A stretch of 64,000 bases of DNA from Ursus arctos (taxonomy: Eukaryota > Chordata > Mammalia > Carnivora > Ursidae): contig NW_026623008.1 of NCBI RefSeq assembly GCF_023065955.2, positions 12,988,501 to 13,052,500 on the forward strand, written 5' to 3'. The stretch's first letter is position 1. Each line of letters opens with the position of its first letter. The notes under the pieces were generated by a model. The model saw only the letters and a list, made by a program, of their open reading frames with translations. It was not told where the DNA came from and searched no databases. Of the stretch, positions 1 through 11,214 are shown in pieces. The translations under genes were made by a program, and so were the position numbers.

Positions 1-95
1 AAGAGAGAAAGTTAGGAGAGACAGAGAGAGGAGAAGGAAGAAAGAGAGGAGGAACGAGGGACAGAAGGAGAGAAGAAAGGAGGCACAGAAGGGGC
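1..95 (+). repeat. GA-rich low-complexity tract
   Basis: The sequence is almost entirely purine (A and G), with short GA and GGA iterations. It continues beyond the left edge of the window. Confidence 0.8.
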
Positions 96-711
96 AAAGA
101 GTTGTCCTGTAAGGCTGGGTGATAACAGGAGCTCCCTTGGCGCGTTCTCAGAGAAGTGGCCTAGAGAGATGGGTCCGTCCTAGGAGGGCTGATTTCCGTG
201 GGCTCCTGGACCCCTTTCCCCAAGTCACTCTTTCTGTTCTGTTAGTGCCACCAGCCAGCCGTGGGAGGCCGTCCACCACGCTGCCTGTGAGACAGAAAGC
301 GGCCTTGGGTGGACGTGCACGTGTGCACAAGTGCGGGGGCATCCAGGCATGCAGGACGGGGACACACACCTGAGTGGAGAGGTGGCAGCCAAAGGGGCTG
401 GAGGGCCTCTGGCAAGGTCCTGGGGAAGCGGGTGTGGGTGTGAGTGAGGGCATCCAGGGGATGTGACCATGTTAGGCACAAGTGTGTGCAAGGAGTGTGC
501 CACTGTGAGCGTGCCCCAGGTGAGTCAGCTTCCCTAGCCTGCGACAGTACTCAGATGTAGATGTTCAAATGGGAGGGAGGTGTCAGTGGGTGTGAATCCC
601 CTTGCAGTGTGTTGTGGGGAGGGACTGCCTGGCTTTCTCCCAGGGGCCCAGGTCGCCAGGCTCCGCTTCCCCAACAACTTATACTTGCTCTTTTGCCTTT
701 GAATTTCTGAG
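1..711 (+). other. PAX7: PAX7 intron 3, 3' end
   Basis: This is intron sequence before the first PAX7 exon in the window. The first roughly 95 bases are a GA-rich low-complexity tract. The rest is GC-rich unique sequence with CA/TG-rich patches around 320-500. I see no interspersed repeat. The last 60 bases hold a weak pyrimidine tract ending in two nested AG acceptors, at 710-711 and 716-717. The open frames here have no recognisable domains and I regard them as chance. Confidence 0.85.
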
Positions 712-719
712 GTTTAGTG
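710..719 (+). promoter_or_regulatory. PAX7: Tandem splice acceptor of PAX7 exon 4 (+/- GTTTAG)
   Basis: Two AG dinucleotides six bases apart (710-711 and 716-717) flank the hexanucleotide GTTTAG at 712-717. Use of the first adds GTTTAG and gives Gly-Leu-Val; use of the second gives Val alone with the frame unchanged. Published Pax7 work describes transcripts with or without exactly this hexanucleotide, altering the paired domain. The sequence shows that both acceptors are preserved here; which one is used is not visible. Confidence 0.9.
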
Positions 720-846
720 AGTTCGATTAGCCGCGTGCTCAGAATCAAGTTCGGGAAGAAAGAGGAGGAGGATGAAGTGGACAAGAAGGAGGACGACGGC
801 GAGAAGAAAGCCAAGCACAGCATCGACGGCATCCTGGGCGACAAAG
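712..846 (+). CDS. PAX7: PAX7 exon 4: end of paired domain, acidic linker, octapeptide
   Basis: PAX7 is a paired-box and homeobox transcription factor of neural crest, dorsal neural tube and muscle satellite cells. This exon encodes the paired-domain C-terminus ([13 protein letters not shown]), then an acidic/lysine linker with EEEDE and KKEDDGEKK, then the octapeptide HSIDGILG at 816-839. In PAX proteins the octapeptide binds Groucho/TLE corepressors. The linker [17 protein letters not shown] distinguishes PAX7 from PAX3. Relative to the human protein as I recall it, one Ala is Val here (EDEVDKK). The frame is intact. The exon is 135 bases from 712 or 129 from 718, depending on which of two AG acceptors is used; the shorter form drops Gly-Leu. 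The donor is AAAG|GTAGGG at 846/847 and the codon is split after one base, completed by GG of exon 5. Upstream paired-domain exons lie outside the window. Confidence 0.97.
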
Positions 847-849
847 GTA

Positions 850-1300
850 GGGAACCTCCGGGGGGGTTGCACCGCCAAACTGGCTTCCCGGCGTGCACGG
901 GAGTTCGGGCCAGTGGGGGCCAGTGGTTCGCTTCCGCCGCCCAAGTTTAGCGACAGCACTTTAGCGGGAGGACTCGCAGGCCCCGGGGCAGCCGGGAGTC
1001 CCTCGGGGCTTGCGGAGAGCACCCCCCTCAGTGCGCCCCGGACTAGGGCAGAGCGCGGAGCCGGGGCGCAGATGGCCTGGGCGTCCCCAGGGAGCCGGTT
1101 GCAGGTTGGTGCACTGCGCGCCGCTGAGTGCGCAAGCCTGAGCACAGGGCCTGGCCGAGCACTCCGGGGCGTGTGCCCTGCGGGGCAGGCGTTTTGGCGG
1201 CTCGTCCCGGTGTGGATCTATTATTTATAGGACGCTTGGACAAGGGGGCGGGGGGCGAGGAAGGAGGAGCCGGCCTGCGGCTCCCTAAATGAATTTGTTA
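850..1300. promoter_or_regulatory. CpG-rich stretch after exon 4
   Basis: GC-rich sequence with frequent CpG immediately follows exon 4 and ends near an A/T-rich patch with ATTATTTATAG at about 1219. It could be a small exon-associated CpG island. No CpG ratio was computed. Confidence 0.4.
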
Positions 1301-2635
1301 ACCAGACCCGCACACGCTCTCTAAACGGTCCCTTGAAACCCTGCCTGACAGTTGACTGACCGCTGCAATCAATAAAAATTAGCAAGGGCCGCCGCCTAAC
1401 CCTCAGCCCCGCGTTGCCAGGGCCGGAAGAGACAGTGCCGGGTGGGTGCAGAAGGGTGGGTGCACCAGTCAGGCGCTTGCCTCTGGTGGGGCCCAGTCGT
1501 TGAGGCCAAGTTCCCCTCGGCCCAGGATCGGAGGATCTCAGGCGGGGAGAAAGCTTCCGACTGCACCCACACTCTCCTCTCTTGCAGCCCGGCTGCCTGC
1601 CGGTTGGAGTCTGAGCCTTACGCCCCGCTTTTTCTCGTGGTTGGCTAGGGAAGGCGTTTATCTTTCAAGCGCCTGCATACCCCGGAAAGGGGAGTGTGCT
1701 TTTGTTTATTGACGGGGGAAGTTTCGGAAGAAGGGGAAAGTCTTCCTCACTACCCCCTCCCCTTGAAGTTCTCTTTGAGACTTGGTAAGTGTGCCTTAAG
1801 TTTGGGGGGGGGGCGAGAAACAGAAATAGAAGACCCGGAGTCACAAAGACTGGCCAGGGAAAAGAAGCGAGCCCACAAAGGGGCATGCCGGGAGGCAGCG
1901 AGACAGGAAAGACAGTGGTCACGCAGACCTGCAAAGCGGAAGCTTTGGAAAAAGTGGGGGAGTGCCCCAAACCTGGAGACTTGTAAAGAGCACGCTTTGC
2001 TTGAATTTCTTTCCAGAGGGGTCTCAACGTACCCCTCTCCTTGCCTCGCGTGAACTCCTAGCTCAGGTCTCTCTCTCCATTTGTCAGTAGTCTCCCCAAC
2101 CTTGAAGATGAACTTCACAGACAAAGCCCGCTTCCAAAGACAACACCCAGGGAGGCCCAGCCCCCACGGGCCTGGTGGAGGGGGAAAGTGGGAGGAGGGG
2201 CAGGGGCAGCCCCTTTGAGAGAGCAGCCCAGAGCTGGGGAAGGGGCGGGCTATTGACATTCAGGGCCCCAAGTGGAGCCCAGTCCCGCCAGGGACAAAAG
2301 GGCGAGGGAAGAAAGGGACGGAGCTGCGCCTGGCACCCCGCTGTGCCGGGCCTGCCTCGGAGCCCTCGGGTCTGCAGTGGGAAGCGGCCCCGTGCTGCTC
2401 AGGAGCCCCTGGCTTGGCGGAGGCAGCCCAGAGCCCTGGGGACCCCTGTGGGGGGACCCGCTCCTGACTTCAGTTTGTATCAGAAAGGGATTTGGTTGGA
2501 CTTCTTTTTTGTGGGGTGGGGCACATTGAACTTGAAATGATCTTTCCTGGCGAAATACCACACAGCAGACACCGTTTCTGAGAAGTACTGGGGAGAGGCA
2601 GAAGGGGGTTTGGTTTTATTTGGAGAGACTTTAGG

Positions 2636-2696
<61 letters not shown>
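2636..2696 (+). repeat. Compound microsatellite (TG)n(GA)n
   Basis: An uninterrupted TG run (2636-2658) passes directly into a GA run with one CA interruption (to 2696). It is likely length-polymorphic. Confidence 0.95.
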
Positions 2697-3639
2697 TGGG
2701 GGTGTGTGCGGCGGGGGTTTGTCCAGCTCAGTCTGTGAGGAAGCAAAACAGTCTCTTCTGAGAAAGAAGGAAAGGAGAGGAAGGGGATAGAAAGCATGTA
2801 CTTCGGGGATCCCTTTGGCTCCAGGGAGTTCGGGTGCTTCTGGCGTCGGTCAGGGCTTTCAAAACCAGCTCACAGGCAGCTTCGCTGGAGAGAGGATTTC
2901 CCTGCAGCAGAACCAGGAAGCTCCAAATCTCCAAGGGGTTAGGAGGAGCCTGGTGCTTCCAGACTTCCAGACGGGGAGGCAGAGAGCCCGGGAGCGCAGT
3001 CTGGAGAAGAGCTGCAGAAACGAAATGGAATCCGTGGGTCTGGGATCCAGAGAGCCTGGCAGGTTTTGAGTGACAGTGGGCACGTCGGGCGCTGGGACTG
3101 TGGGCTGGATGGCTGTGTAAGCGCGTGCGACTCTGTGTGGCTGTTTGCCCGTGGGTCTTTGGATCACTATGCCGTGGGTCGTATTCTCTGCAAGTGGGGT
3201 TCTGCGTGGGTGTGCAGGGTGATTGTATGTGGGTGTGAACGGGCAGATTGACAGTGAGGATGAGGGAGGGCTCTCCTGTCCCTCCGGGGGACAAAACATT
3301 ATCAGCCCCCTGAGCACCTGGGCCAGGAGGCAGGCATCCCGGTGAACCACGCAGCTGGAACCTCTCCTCTCTCTCCCAGGCCCCAGCCATCAGCTTCATG
3401 GCCAAGTTAAAGGTGAAAAGACCTCCTAACCTCCACCCAAGTCGACCAGGTGGGGAGAGGCAGAGATGCCTCAAAGGGCAGAGCAGGGGGAGGGGTGCAC
3501 ACACACAAACTTTGTTTTGGTTTCTCGCTCTTGACAAATGCTTTCTCCGGGGGTTGCCCCTCTCATGGCAGGGAGCCTTCCAAGAAGGGGTTTAAGAGCT
3601 CTCCTCTTTAAGCGCTAAAGAGAGATCCCTCCCTGAGTC

Positions 3640-3970
3640 CGTTTTTCCCTATCGTCTGCTTGGCATTTAATAATGTTAAGACTTATTAGAGCTGGTAATG
3701 AAAACTGGGACTGCTGAATAGGAAACTGTGTTGCAGAAGGGTGTTATAGCTCCCAGGCATGGTAAGAAACTATTTATCCGCAATCAGTCCTCACTCTCAG
3801 AGTTTGAAGCACAAACGTTAAGTTGAAGGGTTTTAAAGCAGATTAAATTGAGCTTTTATTTCTGTGCACTTTCATCTCTGAACAGCTCACTCCTGCTCCC
3901 CTTGGGCTGATATTCATGAGGCTTTCCATATATTTTTTTTTTTTTTGCTCTTATCCTTGTTAAGACTGAG
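3640..3970. promoter_or_regulatory. Candidate conserved noncoding element A (intron 4)
   Basis: An A/T-rich unique island sits in GC-rich intron. It contains several homeodomain-type cores (TTAATAATG, GGTAATGA, AGATTAAATTGAG) and ATTCATGAGG. No repeat explains it. Enhancer function is inferred from composition and gene class only. Confidence 0.4.
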
Positions 3971-4739
3971 TTATTAGGATTGTTGGTTGTGAGAATTTCA
4001 GACCGCGGCGGATAGGGGCTCCAGCCGTGCTCTGCTCACCTGGAGAGGGAAATGGACAGTTCCTTGCCCTCATCCACTTGGACTCTCTTCTCCTCACCCT
4101 TTCTCGGTGGATCAGGGGAGACACAGGCCAGAGACCCAACCGGTAAAGGATCTGAGGACAGATGGGAAAGAAAAAGATTTTCCTAGCTTGAGCCCAGGGA
4201 GACACTGGTGGGAAATTTGATAGGGGTTTGCAAAAAGTCAAACCATTTCTCTGTGGGAGCTAAGGGGAGTCAGTGTGAAGAAATAAGAAAAAAAAAAAAA
4301 AAGCAATAACAACAGCAATAAACAATAAGAACACCAAAGCCTCATGCAACTGACAATGTACAGACTTACGCTGAAACTGACCGGATCAGACATGGGGCTG
4401 CACCTGGGCCTCTAGGGTACAACGCCCAAAGAGGTCACAATTAATATGAAATAAGGGGGGGGGTCCACAAGATTTAAAAGAAGAAGAAGAGCATGGATTT
4501 CTCCTATGGGGGAAAGTGCCATTGTCAAAGTCCATCCGAGAATTTGCCGACCTCTTCGGTATGAAAGACCATCTGGGGTGGGGGCCGAAGGTGGTGTGTG
4601 TGAGGCAGATACGTGTTTCTTTGCATTTTTCCTTCATTTATTTTTAAAGCAGCAAACTTACAGGTGTGGAGTGGGAGATGACGGAGAAGGCTCGGAAAGG
4701 AGGGGAGCGCCCGAAGTGTCGGTTTTAGACACTTGTAAA

Positions 4740-5240
4740 AGGAGGTGGGAAACAATTTAATTTGGCAGCGCGGCTAGCTGCTAATGCGGTTTTCGGTCGT
4801 TCGCTACACTGGAGGAAGCTGTTTTGATTGTGTGTACAAGGACCTGCCAAATTTAATTAGGCTCCGGGGGAGCGCATGAATAGGGGAAGGGGGGCACGGC
4901 TCCCCTCAGCCCACACCGTTTTTTTTTTCCCCCCCGGCTTCACACCTGGAAAGGGCATTGTTTACCGGATAGGCGAGCGGCAGAGGGAAGGGGAGGAGGC
5001 GCAGAGGGAGAGGGGCCTGGGAAGAGGGAGCGAGGGAGGGGACGAAGATAGTCCATTTATCAAGAAACAATCTGCATTGATTTAAACCAACAAGTTCCCT
5101 CCTCTGTAAATGTGTGTTTAGAGAAAGGTAATTGACACTTCATCAAATCAGAGGATTACCCCGGGTTGGCAATCTAATCAAACAGAGTCCAGGCGGGATT
5201 TGAGGCTGTTCAGAGTGGGATCAGCTTCGCATAATGGGGG
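4740..5240. promoter_or_regulatory. Candidate conserved noncoding element B (intron 4)
   Basis: Two A/T-rich islands (4740-4870 and 5045-5190) contain AAATTTAATTAGG, GGTAATTGACA, CAAATCAGAGGATTA and GGCAATCTAATCAAA. The density of TAAT/ATTA and AATC cores, some arranged as paired half sites, resembles vertebrate developmental enhancers. This is inference; a multi-species alignment would decide. Confidence 0.4.
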
Positions 5241-5479
5241 CTCGGAGGAAGATGGGAGGGTGTCAGGCAATTCCCCGGCTTTAGGCTGCGCTCAGTGGTG
5301 GATATTCAGTGAGACCAGAGGGAGAGAGGGAGGGGGGCGAGGGCTCCGCCGCGCCCCGGCGGTGGGGGGATGGGGTGAGCGGAGAGGGGGCGAGCCCACA
5401 CTGGGCTGACAAGACTCCCCCTTTCTTCCCTCCATCCCCCCAACCGAAGAAGAGAGCGGGGAAGGAGGGAGCTGAGACT

Positions 5480-5760
5480 AACGAACAACAACAATGAGAT
5501 AAGTATTACAAAGGCAAACACTGGCGCTCGCGCGCGCGCTCGCAGCCCCGGAACCCGCGGTAAATAAACAAAGTCGGCAAACTGTTTGCCAGATAAACTC
5601 GTGCCTAAATTGAGTGTGACGGGCAAGGAGAGTAGAGACAGAAGGAGATAAGGTTGGAGGGGGAATGAACGAACATAATCTAATTCAAGACATTTAGCAA
5701 ACAAACTCGAAACAAGGGAGAACGGGCGAGCGGAGGGTAATTATCCGCCCCCAGAGATCG
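5480..5760. promoter_or_regulatory. Candidate conserved noncoding element C (intron 4)
   Basis: This stretch holds GAGATAAGTATTACAAAGG, a CG alternation at 5529-5539 with Z-DNA potential, GGTAAATAAACAAAG (forkhead-like), GGAGATAAGG, ATAATCTAATTC and GGGTAATTATCCG. There is no transposon. The mix of forkhead-like, GATA-like and homeodomain-like words suggests a regulatory module, by inference only. Confidence 0.4.
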
Positions 5761-6064
5761 AGGGAAGACTTTGGAGAGCTGGGGGTGCAGTAGGGGGCCA
5801 GAAGCCGCGGAAGAGCTGCGCGTTGGGGTGGGGGGTGCCTTTGGGACTCCACGGGGGAACCCGGAGAGGGTCCCCAGGGTCTGCAGGGGAAGGACTGGGC
5901 TCCCAGATTGAGGTTCCCGCTCAGCTCTAGTTTCCCAAACGCGTTTCTAAACGGGGTGGGGTCCCCTGCCGCGAAGGCGTGCGGGTTTTATGTTCACCTC
6001 GGGGCACGCACCGCCACACACTGGCTGTTTCCAGGCGTTTGTACCTAAAAGACTCGTGTGCGCG

Positions 6065-6540
6065 GCACAGCCGTGAAAGGAATTAGATATTTACCAGTTT
6101 GAAATAAGCCTGGCTAAGAAGAAGAAGAGGGAGAGAGAGAGAGAGAGGGACATTGAAAAGATGAGGCTGGGGGAAGACTTCAAACGAATTCATCATTTGG
6201 AATGGTGGAGGGGAGATTTACCAGACAGTATTGGGAAGTTATTTAGATATTAATAACACATTTTCCTGAGGCGCGACCACGGCAGCCATCTGTGCTGCTC
6301 TCGGAGCTATTTGGCTGGGTGAAATATGGGCGTCTCAAATGTTGGGAAGAGATAAGGCAATCAGGCTAACCCTGGTCCTAAAACGGCATCGCGGCGTTAA
6401 ACCCGGATTAACCTCCCCCCACCCCCGCCGCCCCCTCCCCTTTCACAGCTTTCCAAATTTTTCAGTGGAATTTACATGGAAGGATTTAAAAGCACATATA
6501 ACAGTAGCCTTAAAGCAGTAAGGTGATTATTTGGGGTTTT
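6065..6540. promoter_or_regulatory. Candidate conserved noncoding element D (intron 4)
   Basis: An A/T-rich island contains GGAATTAGATATTT, TTAGATATTAATAACAC, an E-box CATCTG near 6290, AGATAAGGCAATCAGG and GGTGATTATTTGGGG. It lies in the repeat-free part of intron 4. Regulatory function is inferred. Confidence 0.4.
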
Positions 6541-8089
6541 TTTTTTAAGAATGTCTTTCTGAAAATGATAGTTGTCACATACGTTTTATATAAATATTAT
6601 ATAAAAACATATATATTTTTACATAGGGAGAGAGGGCTGAGCAAATGAGATTTCCTTCCAGGTTGCCTCTTTGGAGTTCCCATTTGCCATCATGGGCAAA
6701 GTTGATGAGGGCTTCTTTCCTAATGGGCATCTATGGAAACACGAAATGTACAAGGTCCCTGGCTCTGGCCCCCGGCAGTTCTCCTAAAGCCAGACAGAAC
6801 TCACACTCACAGAAGAGACTTAGAAGTGCCTGGTGAGGGGAAGCCTTCCTACAGTTAAGAGCACCGAAGAGAAACCCCAAAGGGGAGATGCTCCAGCGGC
6901 TTTGGGGCCTTGAAGGCCATGACTAAGATGGGGGGCACATTCCAGGAATTCCAGAAAAATAGCTCTTCTCCCTCTCCCATCCCAGACTAATGAGGTAATT
7001 AGGAAACCCAGTTGGGGATGGGGATAAGAGCGGATTGGAAGGTTGGGTTGCCCCCCTCAGTTTTTGCTGTCCTATGCCTGCCTTCTTTTTCCCCCTCCCC
7101 CCAACTCTGGCTGAAAGAGGAAAAGGTGGAAGTGGGGTCAGCGCTTTCTGACCTGCTCTGGAGCAATTGGCCCCGGCTGGGGTCGGGCAGAGGGAGGGAG
7201 GGAACTTGCCTTCCCAAATCGAATCAAGGCAGAACGGTGACCTAAGGGGGAAACTTTGCCATTAGTAGATAGATCTCTCCAAAACTTCAAACAAAGTGGG
7301 GTGGGGGTGGGGGGAACAGAGCGGTGAAGCGGGGTAGGCAGAGGCCAGGGAGAGAAGAAGTCCAGAGAGAGAGCGCAGAGGGGACCGGGAGCCCGTGAAG
7401 GGGAGGGGCCTGGAGGAGGAAGAGAAAGGGTCGAGGGCAAAGGGGAGGTGGGGGCCAAAGGAAGGGGTGTAGGGAAGGGGATGCTAAAGGGGGGTCGGCT
7501 GCACTTGGAACCTCAGCCCCGGGGGAGAAGAAAGGCTTCCCCACACTGCAGCTTCAGGAGGGATGAGGGGAAGTGTGTGCGCCCCAAGTCATGCTACAAG
7601 GAGGCCCCAGGGGCATTCCCGGGTGCCTGGGGCGCTCGTGCCTGGCACTCTGGTGGGCAGCTGAGTGAGGGTGGGTTTGGAGGTGCTGCAGAGCTCTGCA
7701 ACCTTGCTGAGGAAAGATCCGGCCGTTGCCCTGAGACTGCGGGTCAGCTAATGGTCCAAGATCTGGTCTCTGGGGCCCTGGTTGGGCGCTGGGCCTGAGC
7801 CCAGGTTGAGATCAAGGGAGGGATGGCAGAGACTGGGGAGATGCCGAGCCACAGAGGTGGCACGAGAGAGAGTCAGAAAGGAGGAGACCGGCAATGGGGG
7901 GAGAGGGGGAGAACGCTGCGCGCTGGAAAACTGAAGAGTGAGAAAGAGCGCGGGCCTGAGAGAAACTGCCTAGAGCGGTTGAGGACGCCGAGAAACGCGG
8001 AGGGACTGAGAGGGGCACGGAGTAGCAGAAAGAAAGACGAAAGGACGCAGAGTCACCGAAAGGCCGGCCTGGGACAGGCAGATCAGGAG

Positions 8090-8440
8090 AAACCGCGGGA
8101 CCTGGAGACAGCCCGCGGGAGAGCGCGGGCGGAGAGGGCGAGCGCGCAAAGCCGGGCGGCGGCGGGAGGCGGGCGAGCCGCTGTCGTCCTTTTGATCCTC
8201 GGCGGCTTCCCCTTATCAGAAGCGCTTTCAGTGACACTGGCACAAAGGCAGTTCATCATATTACAGCGCGGCCCGGCGGCTCGCTGCGATCCCGCCGCTT
8301 AATTAGAGGCGAGCAAGGCGGGCCGGCGGAGCGGGAGGGAGGCCGACCCCGAGGCGGGGGGCCTGAGCTCCGCGCTCAACCCGGGGCGCTGGGAAGGGGC
8401 TGGCGGGAGAGCCTGGCCCGGTTGGGACTAGGAACAAGGA
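8090..8440. promoter_or_regulatory. Intragenic CpG-rich island 1 (intron 4)
   Basis: Dense CpG and GC (GCCCGCGGGAGAGCGCGGGC and similar) surround an A/T-containing core at 8185-8310 with CTTATCAGAAGCGC, CACAAAGGCAG, TCATCATATTACAG and GCTTAATTAGAGG. The pairing of a CpG island with a homeodomain-rich core fits an orphan island, an alternative promoter or an enhancer. No TATA box or initiator can be assigned with confidence. Confidence 0.45.
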
Positions 8441-8861
8441 GGGGGGCGGGCGGGGAACCCTTATTCAGGGTGCTGCTAAATAAACAGGCCTGTCGGGGTT
8501 TCACTGCCTGGAGAGCGGGGCTCGCTGCCTTCCGGGTTTTAGCAGCAGCCCCTCTAAGTTCTCAGCTTTGGGAAGGGATGGTGTGCAGTCCAGCGTCCGC
8601 ACTCCCTGGCTTCCCACACTGCAGAATGGAGGGTGAGTAAAGGCGAGGCTGCAACCCTGGAGAGCTGAAGGTTTTGTGCTGCTCTGGGCCCAGCTCCCAC
8701 CCACAGGTTCCTAGCAGCTGCAAGTCCCATTCCCTCCTCCTAAGGCTTGCCTTGTCTCCATCTGAAGCCAGCTGTGCTAGGCAGGAGGCATCCGGAGGGG
8801 CAGAGTGCGTTGTGATGGGCTCGGGAAGGAAGCGTTCTAGTGTCTATCCTGCCCCCAACTC

Positions 8862-8950
8862 ATGAGCAACGTCATCCTGGACAACTTGCTCAATTTCCCT
8901 GGGTCTCAGTTTTCTCCCATGAAAGCCAGAGAACTGGACTGAGTCAGAGA
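8862..8950 (+). repeat. MIR fragment
   Basis: This matches the MIR centre (intact phrase CTCAGTTTTCTCCCATG following a GGACAACTTGCTCAATTTC segment). It is the first recognisable interspersed repeat in the window. Confidence 0.55.
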
Positions 8951-9368
8951 TTCTTGTCTTTTGGGGGGACCCTAGACCCCTTGGAGAATTGGATTGAATG
9001 GAGAAAAAAACTGGCCAACCACACAAGTCCATACAGACAGAATTGTGCCGACAGTATAAAGGGGTCTCTGGGCCTCTAGAGGCCACACCCCCTTAGGAAC
9101 CTCCTATTTGCAAGTTTCCTGGTGACTCCAACACTCTTGGGGGAGGCGCTCATCCCCAAGGGGGAGCCCAGGAGCTCAGGATGAGGAGATAGAATTGGGG
9201 AGAGGGGAGAGTTTGAGGCTGAAAGCCTGCCCTCTATCTGGCCCTTGCTGTTTCTTCCCCTTTCCAAAACAGAGGCAGCAGAGCCCCCCTCCCATTCATT
9301 TGTTGGAAGCGCCCTTTCTGAGAATGAAATGAATACAAATGCTGTGTTCTCCTTTTGTCTGTCCCACC

Positions 9369-9390
9369 AAAAAAAAAAAAAAAAAAAAAA
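9369..9390 (+). repeat. Poly-A run
   Basis: A run of 22 A residues is followed by a GGAAGAAAG-type purine tail. It may be the tail of a decayed retroposon, but no body is recognisable upstream. Confidence 0.8.
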
Positions 9391-9439
9391 GGAAGAAAGA
9401 AAGAAAAAGAAATTTGTTTCAAAGAGTGAGTTTCTTCAG

Positions 9440-9565
9440 TCTGTGAAATTTTGTTGAGCACCTACTATGTGCCAGGCATTGTGTTAGGTGCCCAGGAGGA
9501 CCTGAGACATCAGGAAGGCCCCTGCCTTCAGAGAGTTTTGAGCCAGGTGGTTGAGACAGGAAATA
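9440..9565 (-). repeat. L2 3' end
   Basis: The reverse-complement L2 3' end is visible: GTTGAGCACCTACTATGTGC, then a CAGGCATTGTGTTAGGTGC-type segment, then the usual CCTGCCTTCAGAGAG. Confidence 0.75.
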
Positions 9566-11214
9566 ACCAAGCCCACGATGAACAGGCCTGCCGCAGTACA
9601 TATGTGTCTGCGTGTGTTCACCTGCATCTCTGTGTGCGCCTGCCCCCTTGCCAGGCTGCCTGTATGTTTTGGTGCTTGTGAGTGTTGCCTGTGTGTGTTT
9701 GTGCAGGTCCGCGTGTGTGTGCAACAACAGGATACGTCTGGGGGCAGAGCCGGATTTGGCAGGCAGCTCCCAACCCGGCTTCGGGAGTCACAGGCATCCG
9801 ACAGGGCCTGGAAGCACCCTGGGTTTGAGCTGAGAGGAGGAGGAAGGAGTGGCCAGGCCGCTGGGCTCCTGAGCCTCTCCCCTTCACTGTGCTCTTTGTC
9901 TGCCGCCCGCAAAGAGATCAAACAGACCCCAGGACGGGACAGAAAAAGGGGTGGGGCGTCGGCCCAAGAAGTAGCTTGGAAAACTCCACCCTGAACTTTT
10001 CTGGGGTCTTTTCCGTGGGACCCAGACCCAGCAGAGCCCCATTCGAGGGGGTAGCTGCCTTTCCCTAGGACCCTACCCGGGTTGCCAGCCTTTGGGGTAA
10101 CAGGTGGAGAGGGTCCGCTCCTGGTTCGAATTACAGTTGTGGGTCTCTAGGCAACTTGGGAAAAATGAAAAGAAGGCAACATTGGGGAAGTTTTGGGGGA
10201 TGCCCTGTGTTGGGGTAGCGTGTTGTGTACACTTTTGCGTGGAGATCGTGTATCTGGGATCAAGCCCTTCAGTTCCCCAGAAACCTACCTGCCCTGTAGT
10301 CCACGCTGGATTTATCTGAGCTGCACAAAAATCAGATTCAGAGATCGCCTCCAGAGCAAGAACTTTGGGGTTGGTAGGGGTCGGGGGGGCGGGGAGGTTC
10401 TAAGGAACCCTCTAGAACTCTCTCATTCCCAGTGGAAGCCTGCAGAAGAGGGTTTCTTTCCCCTGCACTCTCTTGTAAGGATAGAACCAGCTCCCACTGT
10501 TGGTCCAGTGGCAGAAGGAGGAACCTGGAACTTTCCAGCCTGCCTTTGCACGAGCCCTTCCCACCCCTTGTCCACCCCCTCCACCCCATGCTCCTCATCC
10601 TCGCAATTTTTTCTCCTTACCTGGACTTCTTGAGTCAGATTCACACTATTCTTCAGAGAATCAAAAGTCTGATAGAGAAAAAGAAATTCCAATGTAGGTG
10701 TGTGTGAGAAAAGGTGCAGCTAGGAGATGCCCCTCTGCTTTCTTCTGCTGCTTCTTGCCCCCTCCCCCCAGTCTATATCCCTTCCTCTGTTATGGTCCCT
10801 CCGGCTGGCAGCAAATGCCTGCCCTCTCCTATCTTTGGTGATGCGGGAAGATTCTGAATTATCGCACTGGCGTTTCTGGGATTGATTGGAGGTGCTGGGA
10901 GTGAACCCTAAGAAAAGAGGCTCTGGAACTTTGTTTAATAAATGGGTGTGGACAACTTTCCTCTCTCCGGAGTCGAATTGTGCTCAGGTTGGGACTTTCC
11001 CTTCAATGGGCTATACAGGTGACACGACAAAGTGTGGCTGGCGCTCTCAGAGCTGTGCCCCAGGGGCCATTAGCGCTGGAAAGGCGCCTTGGCCGCCACC
11101 TGCTAAAAGCAAACAAGCCAACAAACAAAAACACCTTTCCCCCTTCTGGCTGCGCGGTGGGTTTGAATGCTGGGAACTCAACTTCAGCCGAGGAGCTCCT
11201 CCTCCGTGACTTCC

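Noticed and set aside
712..846. PAX3 instead of PAX7
   Set aside because: The linker, LEKAF in helix 1, [11 protein letters not shown] and the seven-alanine tract all match PAX7 and differ from PAX3.
2728..3537. A 269-codon open frame on the minus strand, the longest in the window
   Set aside because: It is low-complexity Ser/Pro/His-rich, spans a GA/TG microsatellite edge and has no recognisable domain. GC-rich intron readily gives such frames.
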